Origin: Rotaria sordida
Lineage: Eukaryota; Rotifera; Eurotatoria; Philodinida; Philodinidae
Direction: 5' to 3'
Length of the DNA: 64,000 nt
NCBI GenBank assembly: GCA_905250125.1
Contig: CAJNOL010000056.1
Location: forward strand, 69,381 to 133,380
A program made the position numbers and the translations under genes. Positions within the stretch are counted from its first letter, which is position 1. Each line of letters opens with the position of its first letter. The notes under the pieces are model-generated. The model saw nothing but the letters and a program-made list of their open reading frames with translations, searched no databases and was not told the DNA's origin. Below, piece after piece: positions 1-12,660 of this stretch.

Positions 1-1293
1 TGAATGTGGCCAGTTGATTCTTCAGGAAAAATTAATAATTGACTCTCTTGATTTGGAAATACTTTTCTAAATTTTTTTATATAAGTTTGAGTTGGCCAAG
101 AATCAAGAAAAAGAAGAAATTTTCTATTCACAAAAGGACGTAAAACATCATTTAAAAATATATAATGCTTTGTAGTGCTGCTTTTTCCAGATTTTGAAGC
201 TTGAACTACAACATTCAGTGGAATAATCATTTTTTTTGCATCCTTGTACCAAATTCGTTTTCTTTTTCTTGTAGGATGAGTAAGAATTTGTCTAATAATT
301 GGCCATCAGCTGATGTAACAGGTTGTACCGTATATGAATGGGTAATGTGATACTTTTTTCTAACAGCTACTCCCATTGTTCTTCCACCAGTAAAAGAAAG
401 AGTCCGGGAAGATATATATTCTTGCTGGAATGAACAGTGGTCACTGTTTAAAATTTGATGTGATGAATACTTGGATATTAAAGCTCTTTTAATTTCGATC
501 CAAAGTTGAGCATCTAAAATATATATGTATATTACATTAACATGTATGTGTTTAAAGACAAACTAAAAATTTAATTACCATTCAAACTGCAAACTTTTCT
601 ATTTGATGTAATTTGAGTAATAATTTTGGTATATCTCCTTGATGATATTCTGTTTTCTCTTTTAAAGATATTGATAAACGATTTGCTGGCCTTGAATGTA
701 TCCCAGTTTAATTCTTTTGCTTTTTGAATTCCATAAAGTTCTAGGTCAGCATCGTGGATAGCTTCTTTTTCAATTGCTCTTTTCAGATAAAATTGATCAT
801 ACATAAATTCTTTTATTTGCTTTAATTTTTCTAATCTTGTACCGTTGCTTTCAATATATTTTCTAAATCTTGTAATATACTTCATGGATTTGATTTTTTT
901 AAATCGATGGGAAATCGTTGCAAATCTGGCATACGGATGTTCATCAATCCATTCGATTATATTTTCCATTTCTTCCAATGTGAAATGTTTGTTTATATAA
1001 GAATGTTCACTCTGATCATAATTATCAATTTCATCATCACTCTCTCGTTCATTAGTCATTTCATCATATTCAGCATCGCTCCCTTCATCATCAATCAATT
1101 CATCATATTCATTAGCAAATTCAAGAGTATCATAACTATGACTCTCACTGAAGTAGCTGTCTTTGAATGACTTCAGAACCTCAAACAACTGTTGTGAAGC
1201 AAAAATTTCATCAGTAGTAGTCACAGAATTTTCAGGTCCATATTCAGTTTCAGCCAAATATACAAGATGTTTGGCGATGTTCAATAGATTCAT
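1..1293 (-). CDS. DDE-superfamily transposase (pogo/Tc5-like), 3'-truncated by window edge, with one frame break
   Basis: Two exons are visible. Exon 1 (1293-579) encodes an acidic N-terminus followed by a helix-turn-helix-like region; its end (residues about 205-232, with FKRENRISSRR) resembles the CENP-B/Tc5-type DNA-binding part of transposases. A 65-bp GT-AG intron (514-578) leads into exon 2, which encodes a first catalytic-type Asp in an NSDHCSFQQE context, then RTLSFTGGR, YTVQPVTSADG and a second Asp in FLLFLDSW. The third acidic residue would lie beyond position 1. The reading frame breaks once, at an A8 run (positions 230-237), so this is either a decayed copy or a homopolymer error. 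The role would be cut-and-paste transposition of a Tc1/mariner-superfamily element. The start ATG at 1293 is the first in the frame. The family is confident, the subfamily less so. Confidence 0.7.
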
Positions 1294-1837
1294 GTTTTAA
1301 TTTGATGAAGTAAACCTTTTTACACGGTATATATAGCAAAGAGAACAAGAGAATAATTGTTAGATAATATATTTCTTTGTGATTACTTAACACCAATTGC
1401 AAAGAAACAATCAATAGACCACCAAATGATGCATTAATGCACTTTAAATTCAAGTATTAATTGTATAAGCCATTTTTCATTTCGATATTACTTATACTTC
1501 GAGAGACATCGAAGCTAATGTGATCTTAATGATATTGATATATTCAAGAAAGATTCTGGACGCTTACTATTAAAATCATGAATTGATTGTATACAAAACT
1601 AATGTAAATTATCCTAGTGGTTCTATACACTCAAACAGTGACTACCATAAAAATTGAATATCTCCCTCTAGACAAGTCAAGGGTCGCTCATATTTTAACC
1701 TTGTTAGTTTGGCAGTGAGAGCTTTAATTCGACCCGAATATATGTCGCTTTTCTCACGGACAGTACAAACACCTCCAATTATCAGATGATTATATTCTAG
1801 TCATCCATTCATGATTATAAGATTTTCAAAAATATTT
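1294..1837. other. Intergenic, no gene seen
   Basis: AT-rich spacer between the transposase 5' end and the 3' end of the GTPase gene. I see no coding frame with family resemblance, no terminal inverted repeat matching the transposase, and no strong regulatory motif. Confidence 0.4.
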
Positions 1838-4724
1838 TTATTTTTTCCGTCGTATAGACACAATGTTTTTCAAATCCTGCATCACTTTTGATGAAGCTGC
1901 TTTTGCTGGCAATTGAATAGATCTTTCACGATGAGCAGCATAATTTTCTTGACCAAATTTTATTCCATCGACTTGTTGTCGAATCTGTTTTCCGGTAATA
2001 GGTAATTCATAAAGAGTACCAACCAGATCGAAAATCTGTTCAGGTTTCAGGATATCTGTCATATCTCCTGATTCTTTCTGTTCTCTTATTGCATTTCTAA
2101 ATAGTTCCATATTGTTAGTAAACTCGTCCATCATTTTTCGTAGACCACCAATAACTTCTTCATTACGAGCACCAGCACTCTGTTTCATCTGTTCTTCACG
2201 AATGAAGTATTGAAGATATTCCAAAATATCATCATTTATTGGAAGAATAGAATTTGCATGAAGAAATTTTGCTAGTTGTTTATAAACATCTTGAATTTTT
2301 GCTGCTTCGTCTCGTAAATCACCAATACGTTTATCAATATCACTCAAAGACATTCCTTGATTTCTTTCTCTACGTTTAGTTGTATTTGAATTGATATGAG
2401 TACGATTTGTTTTGTATTCATAGGTGATATGTTTATGTTGTAACCAATGACAGTCACATACTGTGCAGAAACCTGAATAAACAAAATAGAGTTTATAGAA
2501 GGATCATAAGAAAATTTTTATCGTAGTCAAAAAAACAAAATGATCCGTCTTAAGATTAGATATTGTATCGTATTTGGTAGAAATCAATCGTTGTAGAGAA
2601 GCAACATATCTATGACAAATTAGAACGAAAGCAAACTTACGATAAACCACTATATAGGTGTTTCGCACCTCGATTAGTTGAAAAGAGCATCTACATTATT
2701 CGGTGATGATGAATATTTTATTTCAAATAACGTCCGATAGAAATAAACTAGACACTTGTGAACTTTGTTGAATCAAAAATTGATCAATCAGCGGAATCAT
2801 TGAGAAACATTTTGAATTCGAGATTAGAAAAATATAGTCTGTTTGTTTTTTTGGTTTCTAATATTATCCTTTCATAGAGTAAATTGTTCTGTTTCGATAT
2901 ACAGAAAGCTGATATATCTATCCTATTTCGTTCAAGAGATATAAGGATTTCCAGGGATCTTCAATTTTGGTAAATTGACCCGAGATCACGAGGCTTCTAG
3001 AGCAAATTTTCTGGAGTTTCATATTACAATGTCATCACGAAGCTTAGCATGTTTACTTAGCTCATCTAGAGATATTTTAGAGCAGAGATTAGTAGTCAGT
3101 TTACTAAAATGAAGTGCCTCTGAAAATTCCTATGTCTTGAACAGAGCAACCTAGATGTGTCAGTTTTATATATACATGGAAAGAGATCAATTTACTCTAT
3201 GAAATAATTATAGTACAAGTCAAAAACAAACGAAATATACCATTGTAATCTCATGTTCGAAATGTCCATCAATGATTCACATGATTGATCAATTATTGGT
3301 CCAATGATTACGTTTTTTTTTCGTACTATGTATTCTAACTGAGAAAAATTTTCTAATCTTTACCCTACTCTACCTCACAGGGGAGAAGAGACAGGGTAGA
3401 GTAACTCTGCACATCTTCACTAGTGATACATCAATGCTTTTCTTAACGATATTTTTAAAATGTATTGAAAAACTAAATATTAAAATAAAAAGACTTTAAA
3501 TGTATTACCATCTTCAGGATTCATTGCTGTGCATTCTTCTAATTTTGGATCATATAATGTTTCTTGTACGACACCTTTCAAATAACATTCATCATGACAT
3601 ATATGTATATATTCAATTTTTTTCTCATCATCCACATCAATAATTCGACAACAATTTTCACCTACACACACCGTTCGTGGATGTCTCAATTGGATAACTT
3701 TAGCATTATTCTGTGGTATTCCTTCTAATGCAATTTCAGGATTATTGAGTACTTTATTTTTATGTTCTTGAGCAAGTTGAATATTTTCTTCAATAAGTTT
3801 TGCTGTTTCAGCAATTGGACGTGGAAGTTTTCGAATAAGTTGTTCAGCTTCATTCAATGAAATTGTATTAGATATGGCATGAAGTGGACGTGTAACCATA
3901 TGTGACATAAGACGACTATATTCTGTGACAGAATGATCCCAACTTCTAATATAACTTTGTGTTTGTTGATCATCCAATCGGATACCATTCTTACGTATTG
4001 CTAGATAACGAAATGGTTCGTTATCAAATAAAAATGTATTCTCCCTTGAAAATGGTATTATAACACCATGTTCATCTTGATGTTTTTTCAACATACTTTC
4101 AACAAGTTTTTTTGTATTACCTGGTGCAAAGAAAGTTGCTCGTGCATTTGTAAAGATAAAAATTAAATTTTCCCTTGCATTGACATGTAAATGTCGAAGA
4201 AGTTCATTGACACAAAATCGAAAAAGTATAGTTAAACGTTCTTCATTTGGTTTAAGCAATATACATACACCATTCAAATGTTCATATTGAGCAATATAAG
4301 ATAATATTTCGTGAAAATTTTTTTTATCTTGTTCAATTCCTCTAGTATCACCAATGCCTGGTGTATCAATCATACGTAGATTTCGATCACCAATTGGAAA
4401 AACAAAACTTCGACATTGTTGCGTACTTGATTCACCATTATCACTAAAGTTTTCATTCTCGTCATTCTCACCAATATTGATTGATTTCTCGTCAAAAGAA
4501 TCTGGTAGAGTAAAAGAAAATGAAGAAGGAATAACGGCTTGAATTTCATCTTCGACTGCATCTTCAAGAGTATCATTAACAATATAGTTAGCAAAAGCAT
4601 TTATAAATGTTGTTTTTCCAACTCCTGTTGGTCCTAATAATAGTATGTTTATTTCTCGATCTCGAGGGCAATATGGATTTGGTTTCAAAACAGATTCTTC
4701 ATCTATTGGATAGTTTTTTGCCAT
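1838..4724 (-). CDS. P-loop GTPase-like protein with C-terminal Cys/His-rich domain, two exons
   Basis: Exon 1 is 4724-3509, exon 2 is 2472-1838, joined by a 1036-bp intron (donor GTAATA, acceptor TTCAG) in phase 1, giving about 616 residues. The N-terminus carries a Walker A motif GPTGVGKT (residues 31-38) and a G3-like DTPGIGDT (about 119-126); a TNARA stretch near 191 sits where G4 is expected but lacks the usual NKxD. Behind the G domain comes a helical region and then a Cys/His cluster, CHDECYLKG at the end of exon 1 and FCTVCDCHW plus HITYEY at the start of exon 2, as in a widespread family of large fungal and rotifer AIG1/septin-like GTPases. The intron thus splits a probable zinc site. 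Exon 2 continues as a helical tail ending in RRKK. Function is unknown; related proteins are often linked to stress or immunity, but nothing here shows it. Confidence 0.75.
2473..3508 (-). other. Long intron of the GTPase gene
   Basis: 1036 bp, against the 45-75 bp typical of other introns in this window. No coding frame or transposon end was recognised. Near its 5' end on the gene strand (about 3365-3405) a short inverted repeat pairs ACTCTACC with GGGTAGAGT. Confidence 0.55.
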
Positions 4725-5960
4725 TTTGATAGTTGATCGTTTATTTTAAAAATACTAAAATGATAGAATTATGGTGCAGAATATTTTTTGAAATATCACA
4801 CGAAAGATAAAAGCGTATCAAATAAGATAATTTGTTTTTTTTCGCTTCAAGACATGTGTTCATGATAACATGCATAAATTCTGTGTCAGAAAACTGACAA
4901 TATTTTGTTGATCTCGAGTTCTATTTTTCACAGCCTACGCAAAGGTAAATGACGGAAGAAAGAGAACTGACAGAAATAATACAGCATTAGCCTACTCTCA
5001 ATTCTCTCTTTCATTTTCTTTAAAATTGATGTCGAAATATTTTCATTTAATCTAACTATTGACAAAGATACGATTCGAATGGTGTACTCATTTGGAAAAA
5101 AACCAGCTCTAGAGTTTCCATAAAGACAATAATAAAACTCTTGTTTTTCTTCTGATAAAGAAAAACAATTTCGAATTTTTTTTGTCTACAGCTTCTTTCA
5201 GTTACCTGCTCGTGACTTATTTTGTTCCAATAAAGTATGAGAAAAAAAAAATATTCGAAAGTAATGATTATTGACACACTTCAGATATGACAAAGAAAAG
5301 TAAAATTTAGAGACATACCAGAAAAAAAAATCATGCGACAATCGGCATTATTTTGATGACGTTTTCACCATTCTGAAAATATAAGAAAAGAAAGAAGAAA
5401 CAATGCTTTTTTTCCAACTTACATTTTAAGGTGTTATAAACAATAAATTTATGCAGGTATTATATTGAAACAATAATGTGTCTCAAACATAGTGTTAGTC
5501 CATTTTTTTCAGTAAGACAGACTTATTAAAGAGTGTAAAGAAGAAAATTGCCGACTTTGAATAGATTGTATCATGCCTTGTGGTTCAATTGAGGAAGAGA
5601 CAAAGATGAAGATATTGAGCTATTTTTTAATATGTGAAAAGTAGAGAATAATAAATCAAGAACGAGGATTAATAGAAGAAAGAGATGGATAAGAATAATA
5701 ACCCTCAGGATCAAAGGAACGATCAATATATGGGTGTGCCCATGGGAAGTCGCCAATCAATCCGGCGATCTCGTTCAAATCTAATGAGACTTTCAGGATT
5801 TGTAGAGCTTTTTACGCTGATCATTTTGATGATAAAAATTTTTCAATTTGATAGTATTCTCGTTGAGATATAGGCGAAATATTTTTACCGCATTTTTGTC
5901 GTTTTTGCATTTTTTTGCAAAAACTAAAGTCGGAGTAGTATCGAAAAATTGATGATATGA
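4725..5960. other. Intergenic, no gene seen
   Basis: Upstream region of the GTPase gene. Short open frames exist but none has family resemblance or consistent splice signals. Poly-A/poly-T tracts are frequent. Confidence 0.35.
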
Positions 5961-6024
5961 GGTGTGGGTTGTGGTTGTGAGTGTGTGAGTGTTAGTATTA
6001 TCATTCACACCCACATCCACACCC
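5961..6024. repeat. TGTGGG-type hairpin (copy 1)
   Basis: A G-rich arm (GGTGTGGGTTGTGGTTGTG) is followed, after about 20 AT-rich bases, by a C-rich arm (CACACCCACATCCACACCC). The arms are imperfect reverse complements built from the TGTGGG/TGTGGA type of unit. It belongs to a dispersed family described in the findings. Confidence 0.75.
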
Positions 6025-6850
6025 TATCTATTTATTTTTGTTTTTTTTTCAATATGAAATGCGAATAAATTATATTCTATATACAAGTACATTTCTTCAT
6101 TGGTCTTTTATGAATAAAGTCAAAATTATAGGAAAATACAATAAAAAATTTATTTTTTGTGTTTTTATATTCACTAGAAAATGATAAATGACAATGATAA
6201 AGCATAGAGAATATTTTTAATAGAACACAACTGATAGATATAAATCAAGATTTTTCTTGAGTGAATACCTGAAATTTTCAAATAAAAATAAAAACAAAGA
6301 ATAATTTTTTTCTACAAAAGTAATCACTAACGTTAGAGTATGCCAAAGATAATGACAGTAGCATTACACTATATTATAGAACAATTTGAGGAAGTTCTCT
6401 TTCTCTATATATACTGATACTCCAAAAAAAGTCCTCTAGTTCTATAGTATTTCACCATTCTTTATTTGTTATGATAATATTAGATTTTCGATCATAGCTG
6501 TTCACCGATGATTTTGTTGCGTACGGAAAATTTTTGCTTCTGCATTTATGTTCATTCTGTACTATATTTTATTTTCGGTGGTCAGGCTCCACTTCTCAGA
6601 ACACCTGAAAAATCATACGAGTAGTTTCGTGAAGGTCGAGAAGATGTTGAAGATGGAGTACGATTCGGCGTACTGTCAAAGAACAATATCCATCCATTGC
6701 TTTAGTAATGATGATTCTCACAGTACAACTGACGAATTGCAAGCACAAACTAATCCGAATTGTGGCGGTATAACAACAAATAATCCTCAATCATCGTAAA
6801 CTTAAAAAGATTACAGTTAGTTATATATCGTAACAGTTGATCTTGAAGGA
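6025..6850. other. Intergenic, no gene seen
   Basis: AT-rich sequence between two TGTGGG hairpins. An 83-codon frame at 6548-6799 has no recognisable similarity and is open on both strands, so it was not annotated as a gene. Confidence 0.35.
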
Positions 6851-6911
6851 GTGGGCTGTGGATGTGGGTACTACTCTTATATCTATCACACCCACACCCA
6901 CATTCACATCC
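6851..6911. repeat. TGTGGG-type hairpin (copy 2)
   Basis: Left arm GTGGGCTGTGGATGTGGG, spacer of about 20 bases with CTCTTAT, right arm CACACCCACACCCACATT. On the reverse strand the spacer is purine-rich and contains AAGAG, as in other copies. Confidence 0.75.
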
Positions 6912-7653
6912 TCAGTTCGAGTTCGGTTCGTTTTCGGTCTCTGATGTCAAAAACATTGTGTTACCATAGCCGTATCTTTGAATAGCGACAATGAAAAGAT
7001 CTGAAATTTTCACGATACACTAGTTTCAATAAGATCTATTTCTGTGCAAGATTTCAAATCGAAATTCAAAAATGAGTTTTTCTGGTGTTTTTCGAGGGGA
7101 CCACAGCATTGAGCTAACAAACATGGTAAAAATCCAATATCTACACAGCAACAAGCTATCAGCCTGAACTCTTTTCACAGTCTTCATAGCTTGCTATGAC
7201 ATATATGATGCACACGATTTCAACTTAAAAGTGATAGATCATCTGGAGACTTTCCTTCATAAATGATATCGCCCCCCTATCATTATCTGCATGGAATGTT
7301 TCCTTTCGTTTCACTCTATCAACATCCATCTCGTATTGATCACGTATCAGTCAGTGTTATTGATTCATATGTAATACAGACATTACCATTTAGGATATCA
7401 AATTTAATTATTTCTTACTCTCGATCTTGTTTTTACGAAGAGAATATTTTTGGTTAATGCAACGACAAATCGGATAGAGTAGCTTATCTCTACCCTCGGT
7501 AATGATGTTTATTTAGCTACTTCACATACAACAAACGCTTGTATTGGAAAGAGCAAGAGAGAGAGATATGAGCACAGGAGAGAACAATAGAGACAAGATA
7601 AAAAGGAAAGAGGAAGAGAAGATCAGCGAGAAGTGATATCAATATTGGCACAG
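6912..7653. other. Intergenic, 3' of the symporter gene
   Basis: No gene recognised. A purine-rich stretch of GAGA/AGAG type lies at about 7555-7635, just downstream of the symporter stop codon. Confidence 0.35.
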
Positions 7654-10600
7654 TTAAGTCTTAAGCATGGATTCCCGTTCGATCATTGTATTATCCGTTG
7701 GAATTCCGTCGTCTTTCTGTGCTAATGTTCGTTTCATAGTTTCCTATAGGAAAATCAAGTAATGAACGTAATGAATTAACAACTCGTTAATATAATGATA
7801 CTCACTTTTCTTGATGAACAAAATGAGAATATCTCATCTCGAGATATTATCAATGATTTATCTACCATTTTTGAATCCTTTGAATCTATATCGAAAAAAA
7901 AAATAAATGAATTTGTAAGCCAATCATTTCTCTCCTCCGAAAATCGATTTATTTTACCAAAGATAAAGCTAAAGACCACTCCAAGAAGCAGAGTGATAAT
8001 GGTACCATTAAAAACAAACCACGTAGGAGCTATTGAGTAGAGTGATATCAGTGGATTGTAGCTATTAATTGAAGGGAAATATGAGTTGGTCTCTTTTTAC
8101 TTGTGCCAAACGGCATTACTTTTGATTTTTTGACATCGGTACACTGATATTCACTGATGGCACACAACCAACAACTGAAGTCGGCAATCGTCCGCCTTGT
8201 TTATTAGGTGGTTTTACAGTGAGAGTACTTCCAACAAGGATCCACATTTGAAATACCAGGCAGAGTATAAAGGCCATAAGAACACTCTATGGAATGAACA
8301 AACCAAATCATATATAGAATCTATTCAATAAATGTAATTGATATATTCACTCGACTTTGAACACGTGCTGTAAAGAATCCAAGTAAATAGATCCCAAGGA
8401 TGGGAGCTGTAAAGACGCCGAAGATCTGTAAAATTATCTAGACGAAAGAAATAAAAGAAAACAGTTGGACACGTAAGAGAACAATAGAATGAAACTAACT
8501 GTAATGATGTTGGTTTTCATATAAGACATCATGAATGCAAGAAATATAATGAAAAGACCGAATGCGACGGCTGCAATCCATAAGTAAAAAAATTATGACA
8601 AGACAGAGAATGATACTTACACAGAAGCTTAGATACCGTCGCTTGGCGTTCATTTGACATTGGGCGTGCGAATGACATTCGTTTATAGATATCTTCGACA
8701 ATGACTGCTGCTATACTATTGACTGCACTTGAAATTGTACTTAACGATGCGCTCAAAATACAAGCTATGAAAAGACCAGTGAAACCAGGAAATCGTCCCA
8801 ATATTTGTATAACAAACAAAGGATACAACTGTGTCAAGAAAAAAAAAGACACATTATATTCAAACTTCTATACATTGATCGTCGTACTTGATCTGATCTC
8901 GAAATCAATTTAGCATTAAGTGGATCGCATTGACTATACTTTGCATAGATAAGACATCCAATGCATGCCAAGAGAATTTGCATCACTACAGTCATCGCAT
9001 AATTGATCCAAGCAACTCTATGTAAACGAAATTGACAATTCGTAAATTTAATTCCAAAATACCTTTATGCTGCCTTTGTATCTTTGACACACATGTATCT
9101 TTGTGCTTGAGTCTGTGTGCATGCATACACGGCTACGTCAAAGAATGTGAGACCAATAAACAGACTCCACAGAGTATAACGAACAGATGGATCTGGAGTG
9201 ATACTGAAAGATAAAGAAGATTAAAAATAGCTAAACGACTTGAGCATATAAGAGCCGTTCTGAGACCATCTTCAGTTTCTCTCTGCTTAGGACTTACTTT
9301 ATGAACGATTTCACAAGGAATCTTCTGGTAAACAAAATAAACCTATTTCTGAAAGATCTAGACTCATTTTGGTCCAAAATACTGATAGTTTCGATACAAA
9401 AAATATTTCGAACCGGAAAATGTGTGAATCAACTACTTATTCGATAGTCTATCTCTGGTGAAAATTGCAGCTCGAATGCTCGAAGTGTTTCTGAGTAACG
9501 ATATAAATATTGTTTCAAATAAGTATGAAAACTACGGGGTGGAACATTATATGCAACGAGACTTAATTAAAGTCATTTATTAATTGACTCAACTTAATAC
9601 TTAATATTAAATGTTAAGTAACAACTTTAAACTTTATTTTAAATTAAGATAAATGGTCCACTCCTAATGAACAATATCTCGAGATAGGAAAACAAAATGG
9701 GTTCTCATTGATTCGGAAAGCTCGAAAAAAAGGACTACAAAGTTATATACCTTTCAATTTGTTGTAGAAGTGATCCTCGTTGAAAAAGATAATCTGACTT
9801 TTGTTTACAAACCATTTCTTGTAGTTTTTGAACAGTATTCAGTAGATTTTGATAGGAAAAAGTACAATTTCAGTCAAAAGTAATAATATATTTCGAACCA
9901 GCACGAAACATAGATTCAAATTTTCTGAATTTCATAGTTTTTCGTCGAACTTTTTTCTTCTGAAAAAATTCAGGAGAGCTTCTCACAACGTCCAACTAAA
10001 AAATGAGTTTAATTAGAAAACTGTTTGAACAGCGGAAAACGATTTCAGAACTTGTAAAACATTATTAGAAGACAAAGAACAGACAACTAAAAAATAAGAA
10101 TAGTGTTTTGCTTAAACCCACTTATTAGCTGGAGGTTGAGGACGCTTCCGTTGAATTTTTCCAGAAGAGATAAGTACGATCTGGAACTTTCAGAAATAGG
10201 TTTATTTTGATTATCAAAGAGTTTCTTGTGAATTCTTCATAAGATAAGTCGTAAACGAAGAAAAACTGAAGATAACCTCAAAATGACTCTTTTCTGCCCT
10301 TATCCCTCATTTTCACAGTTTTCATCGAAACTCTTCCATTGTAATAGTCATTGTTCAAATTTTCTTCTACGGTACTGTATATAGAAAACTTAAACGATTT
10401 TTGTATTGTATAAGGTGTCGATATGCATTCGTATCATTTTCATGATTTTTCAATGGAGATAGGGATGACTTTCAGCATGAGATAATGACGCGTTACTTAA
10501 CTTGATTACTCATCATAATTACGAGAAAGATCCTGGAGAGTGGAAAATTTTTTTGATAATCGTTATCTTTTTCAATCTTCCATTCTATTGTATTAGCTCG

Positions 10601-11859
10601 TATACGTACACCCAGAATTGAAATCGATTTCCGCTAGATACTGTTTCAACTGCTTTTACGATTCCACCAGCATCGATGAAGCCTATATAATTATGAAAGA
10701 TGAAAATTGCTATTTGAACCAACAAAATAATCGATACATACCAAAAACAATCGGCACAATAATGCCAAGAAACATCGTGACAGCTTGTATAACATCAGTC
10801 CAAATCACCGCTTTAATTCCACCCTACCATTTATTTGAAGATGAAACATCGAATCATTAAAACAAATTCAAGATTCCTTCATTTCAAAGTTCATGACGTG
10901 CACTTACGATGCTCGTATAAATTGTGCAAACCAATCCGCACGAAGCAACTGTAAACCAAATGTTTATCCCAGTCACTTGACTCAATGCCAAGCTCGGCCC
11001 ATAGAGAATAACACCCATATTTAAAATCTTGACACATGATCTACTGATTTTCAAGTGCGAAATCACTTTTATTCTACTTACAGTGCCAATAATAAAAGTA
11101 CATGTCACCATAATACGAACTGATAGTGAGAAGCGTCGCTCAAGATACTATTATTGACGAAAAGTTTGTTTGAGAATTTTGGAAGTTATGTCTAGATTAG
11201 TGGCAGAACCAGGATTTCGCTAGTGAGAGAGAAGCTGTGTCCTCTAGTGGAGAACTTCAGTCCCATCACCGCGGATGGTCCTACCACTAGTCTAAATACG
11301 TACAGCATAAATACTGACGTTGTCAATCTGACGAAATTTAGGTATAAACACTTTCGTCGTTATATAGGTTGCCATAAGTGCAGCGAATACTTAAGAAAAA
11401 AAATGAACATGAACATAGAGTGCGAGATAAGTTTTGAATAGCATTTTGAAGCGATACATGTTTTTACATGTAGACAAATATTTTGCTACATACTGCTATA
11501 CAATATCATGGTTCCGTATAGATAGTACTCCACAGGTATTCCAAGTAAACTGACCGCAGACCTGACACCCGCCAGCAAGCTTATTGCTGTTGGCAATACC
11601 TATAAGAGCAAATGGTAAGAATTTCATATATGTATGTGTTTTTTTCTTAAAATTGTGTTACCGTCATTCGACCATCGGCCACGAGAAATTCTCTTCCTGA
11701 CAATTGTTTCGAACGAATACAACCTTGATAGATACCTATGCCGGCCGAAAAACCTGTAAATGTTAAATAAACAGTTGTCTATGTCGAGAACATTTGTCTA
11801 TAGTTAGGCTTACTCAAAAGTAGAACTAAAACTCCATAGTCGATCCAGCCGAGATACAT
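7654..11859 (-). CDS. SLC5-type sodium:solute symporter (SMCT-like), 17 exons, with a predicted internal stop
   Basis: Seventeen exons join in phase: 11859-11814, 11753-11662, 11599-11494, 11389-11304, 11147-11082, 11027-10908, 10823-10742, 10682-10610, 9203-9063, 9017-8888, 8828-8621, 8570-8500, 8425-8351, 8286-8120, 8061-7958, 7885-7806, 7743-7654 (1737 nt, 578 codons). Landmarks follow the family order: YLGWIDYGVLVLLL at the start, FLVADGRM, GIPVEYYLYGTM, YLERRF, the signature GGIKAVIWTDVIQ (about residue 173), DPLNAKLISRSDQ, LYPLFVIQILGRFPGF, FIACILSASLSTISSAVNS and LGIYLLGFF. Length matches SLC5A8/SLC5A12-like monocarboxylate or related cotransporters (about 600). It would act in the plasma membrane with 12-13 helices. 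Codon 270 is TAA (9065-9067) just before a donor site, at a place where relatives carry a polar residue, so this copy may be non-functional. The start is chosen because the conserved first helix begins there; the ATG directly follows a TTTCAG, so a 5' leader exon is likely. Confidence 0.85.
9065..9067 (-). other. Predicted premature stop codon (TAA) in the symporter
   Basis: Exon 9203-9063 ends with codons for DTKAA, then TAA, then AG at a GGTATT donor; the next exon resumes in the same frame with VAWINYAM. Both flanks are well conserved, so the stop is not explained by choosing another frame. Confidence 0.6.
9204..10609 (-). other. Long intron of the symporter gene with an AT-rich repeat
   Basis: 1406 bp between exons that join in phase (donor GTACGT, acceptor TTTCAG). 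Most other introns of this gene are 45-85 bp, so this one has probably grown by insertion. It contains the repeat at 9540-9665. Confidence 0.6.
9540..9665. repeat. Internally deleted relative of the 11975-12488 foldback element
   Basis: The right half (AAATTAAGATAAATGGTCCA) is the reverse complement of the left end of the larger element, and the left half (ACTTAATTAAAGTCATTTAT and following) matches the reverse complement of its right end. Only the two termini remain. Confidence 0.6.
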
Positions 11860-11974
11860 CTGAAAGTATTGATCATATGCACAATATCTCCAATTAGAAT
11901 ATGATGCGAAACAGCCTCCTCCAGTTAATGTCAACATGTGATGTAATTTAATTTAGAGAGAGCAATCATAAATA

Positions 11975-12488
11975 GAGATGGACCATTTATCTTAATTTAA
12001 AATTAATATTAAGTGTTAAATGATTGGATTAGGCAAATCTCATTCGTTTTCGACTGTTTCATTACTACTGTAGGAACGTAGCATGATATTCTTCGGGCAA
12101 TATGAAAGAGAACCCCGTATAATCCTAGGATTGGTCTGGAAAATACTATGTTTTGTCTTTACAATATAAGAGAAGGACCACCCTGAAATCTGATCGGTTG
12201 ATATCTAGTTTCTATCGACAAATCAGATTTTAGGAGGACTTATTCTCCTCTTTTGTAAAGACAAAGCAAAGCCATGTCCGAGTCAATCTTAGAGTTATCC
12301 GCAATTCTCTTCCATATGGCTCGAAAAATATCATGCTGCGTTTCTACAGCAATAATGAAACGCTCGAATATAAATGAGATTTACCTAACTCAATCGCTTA
12401 ACACTTAATTTTAACTGTACTAAGTATTAAGTTGAGTCACCTAATAAATTACTTTAATTAAGTCCCATTAAATAAAATGTCCGATCCC
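11975..12488. mobile_element. Non-autonomous foldback (MITE-like) element flanked by TA
   Basis: A 514-bp imperfect palindrome just upstream of the symporter. The ends GAGATGGACCATTTAT and GGGATCGGACATTTTAT (reverse strand) are terminal inverted repeats flanked by TA on both sides. Arms stay alignable deep inside: both carry AAATCTCATT, GTTTCATTA and CAGCATGATAT-like stretches, and an inner pair TTGTCTTTACAA. No open frame. TA flanks suggest Tc1/mariner-type mobilisation; this is an inference. Confidence 0.65.
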
Positions 12489-12660
12489 TAATCATAATTG
12501 ATAATATTGTACATTGGCAATTAGTTCAGAATCGAATGTCATTGAACCGTTGGCTAAACTTAAGTGAGTTCGACACTGCATCAGCTCAAAATCTCCAAAA
12601 AGCATTTATATTTCAACCATATTTTAAAGTTATCTCTGAGTTAATGCAAGTCGAACTTAC

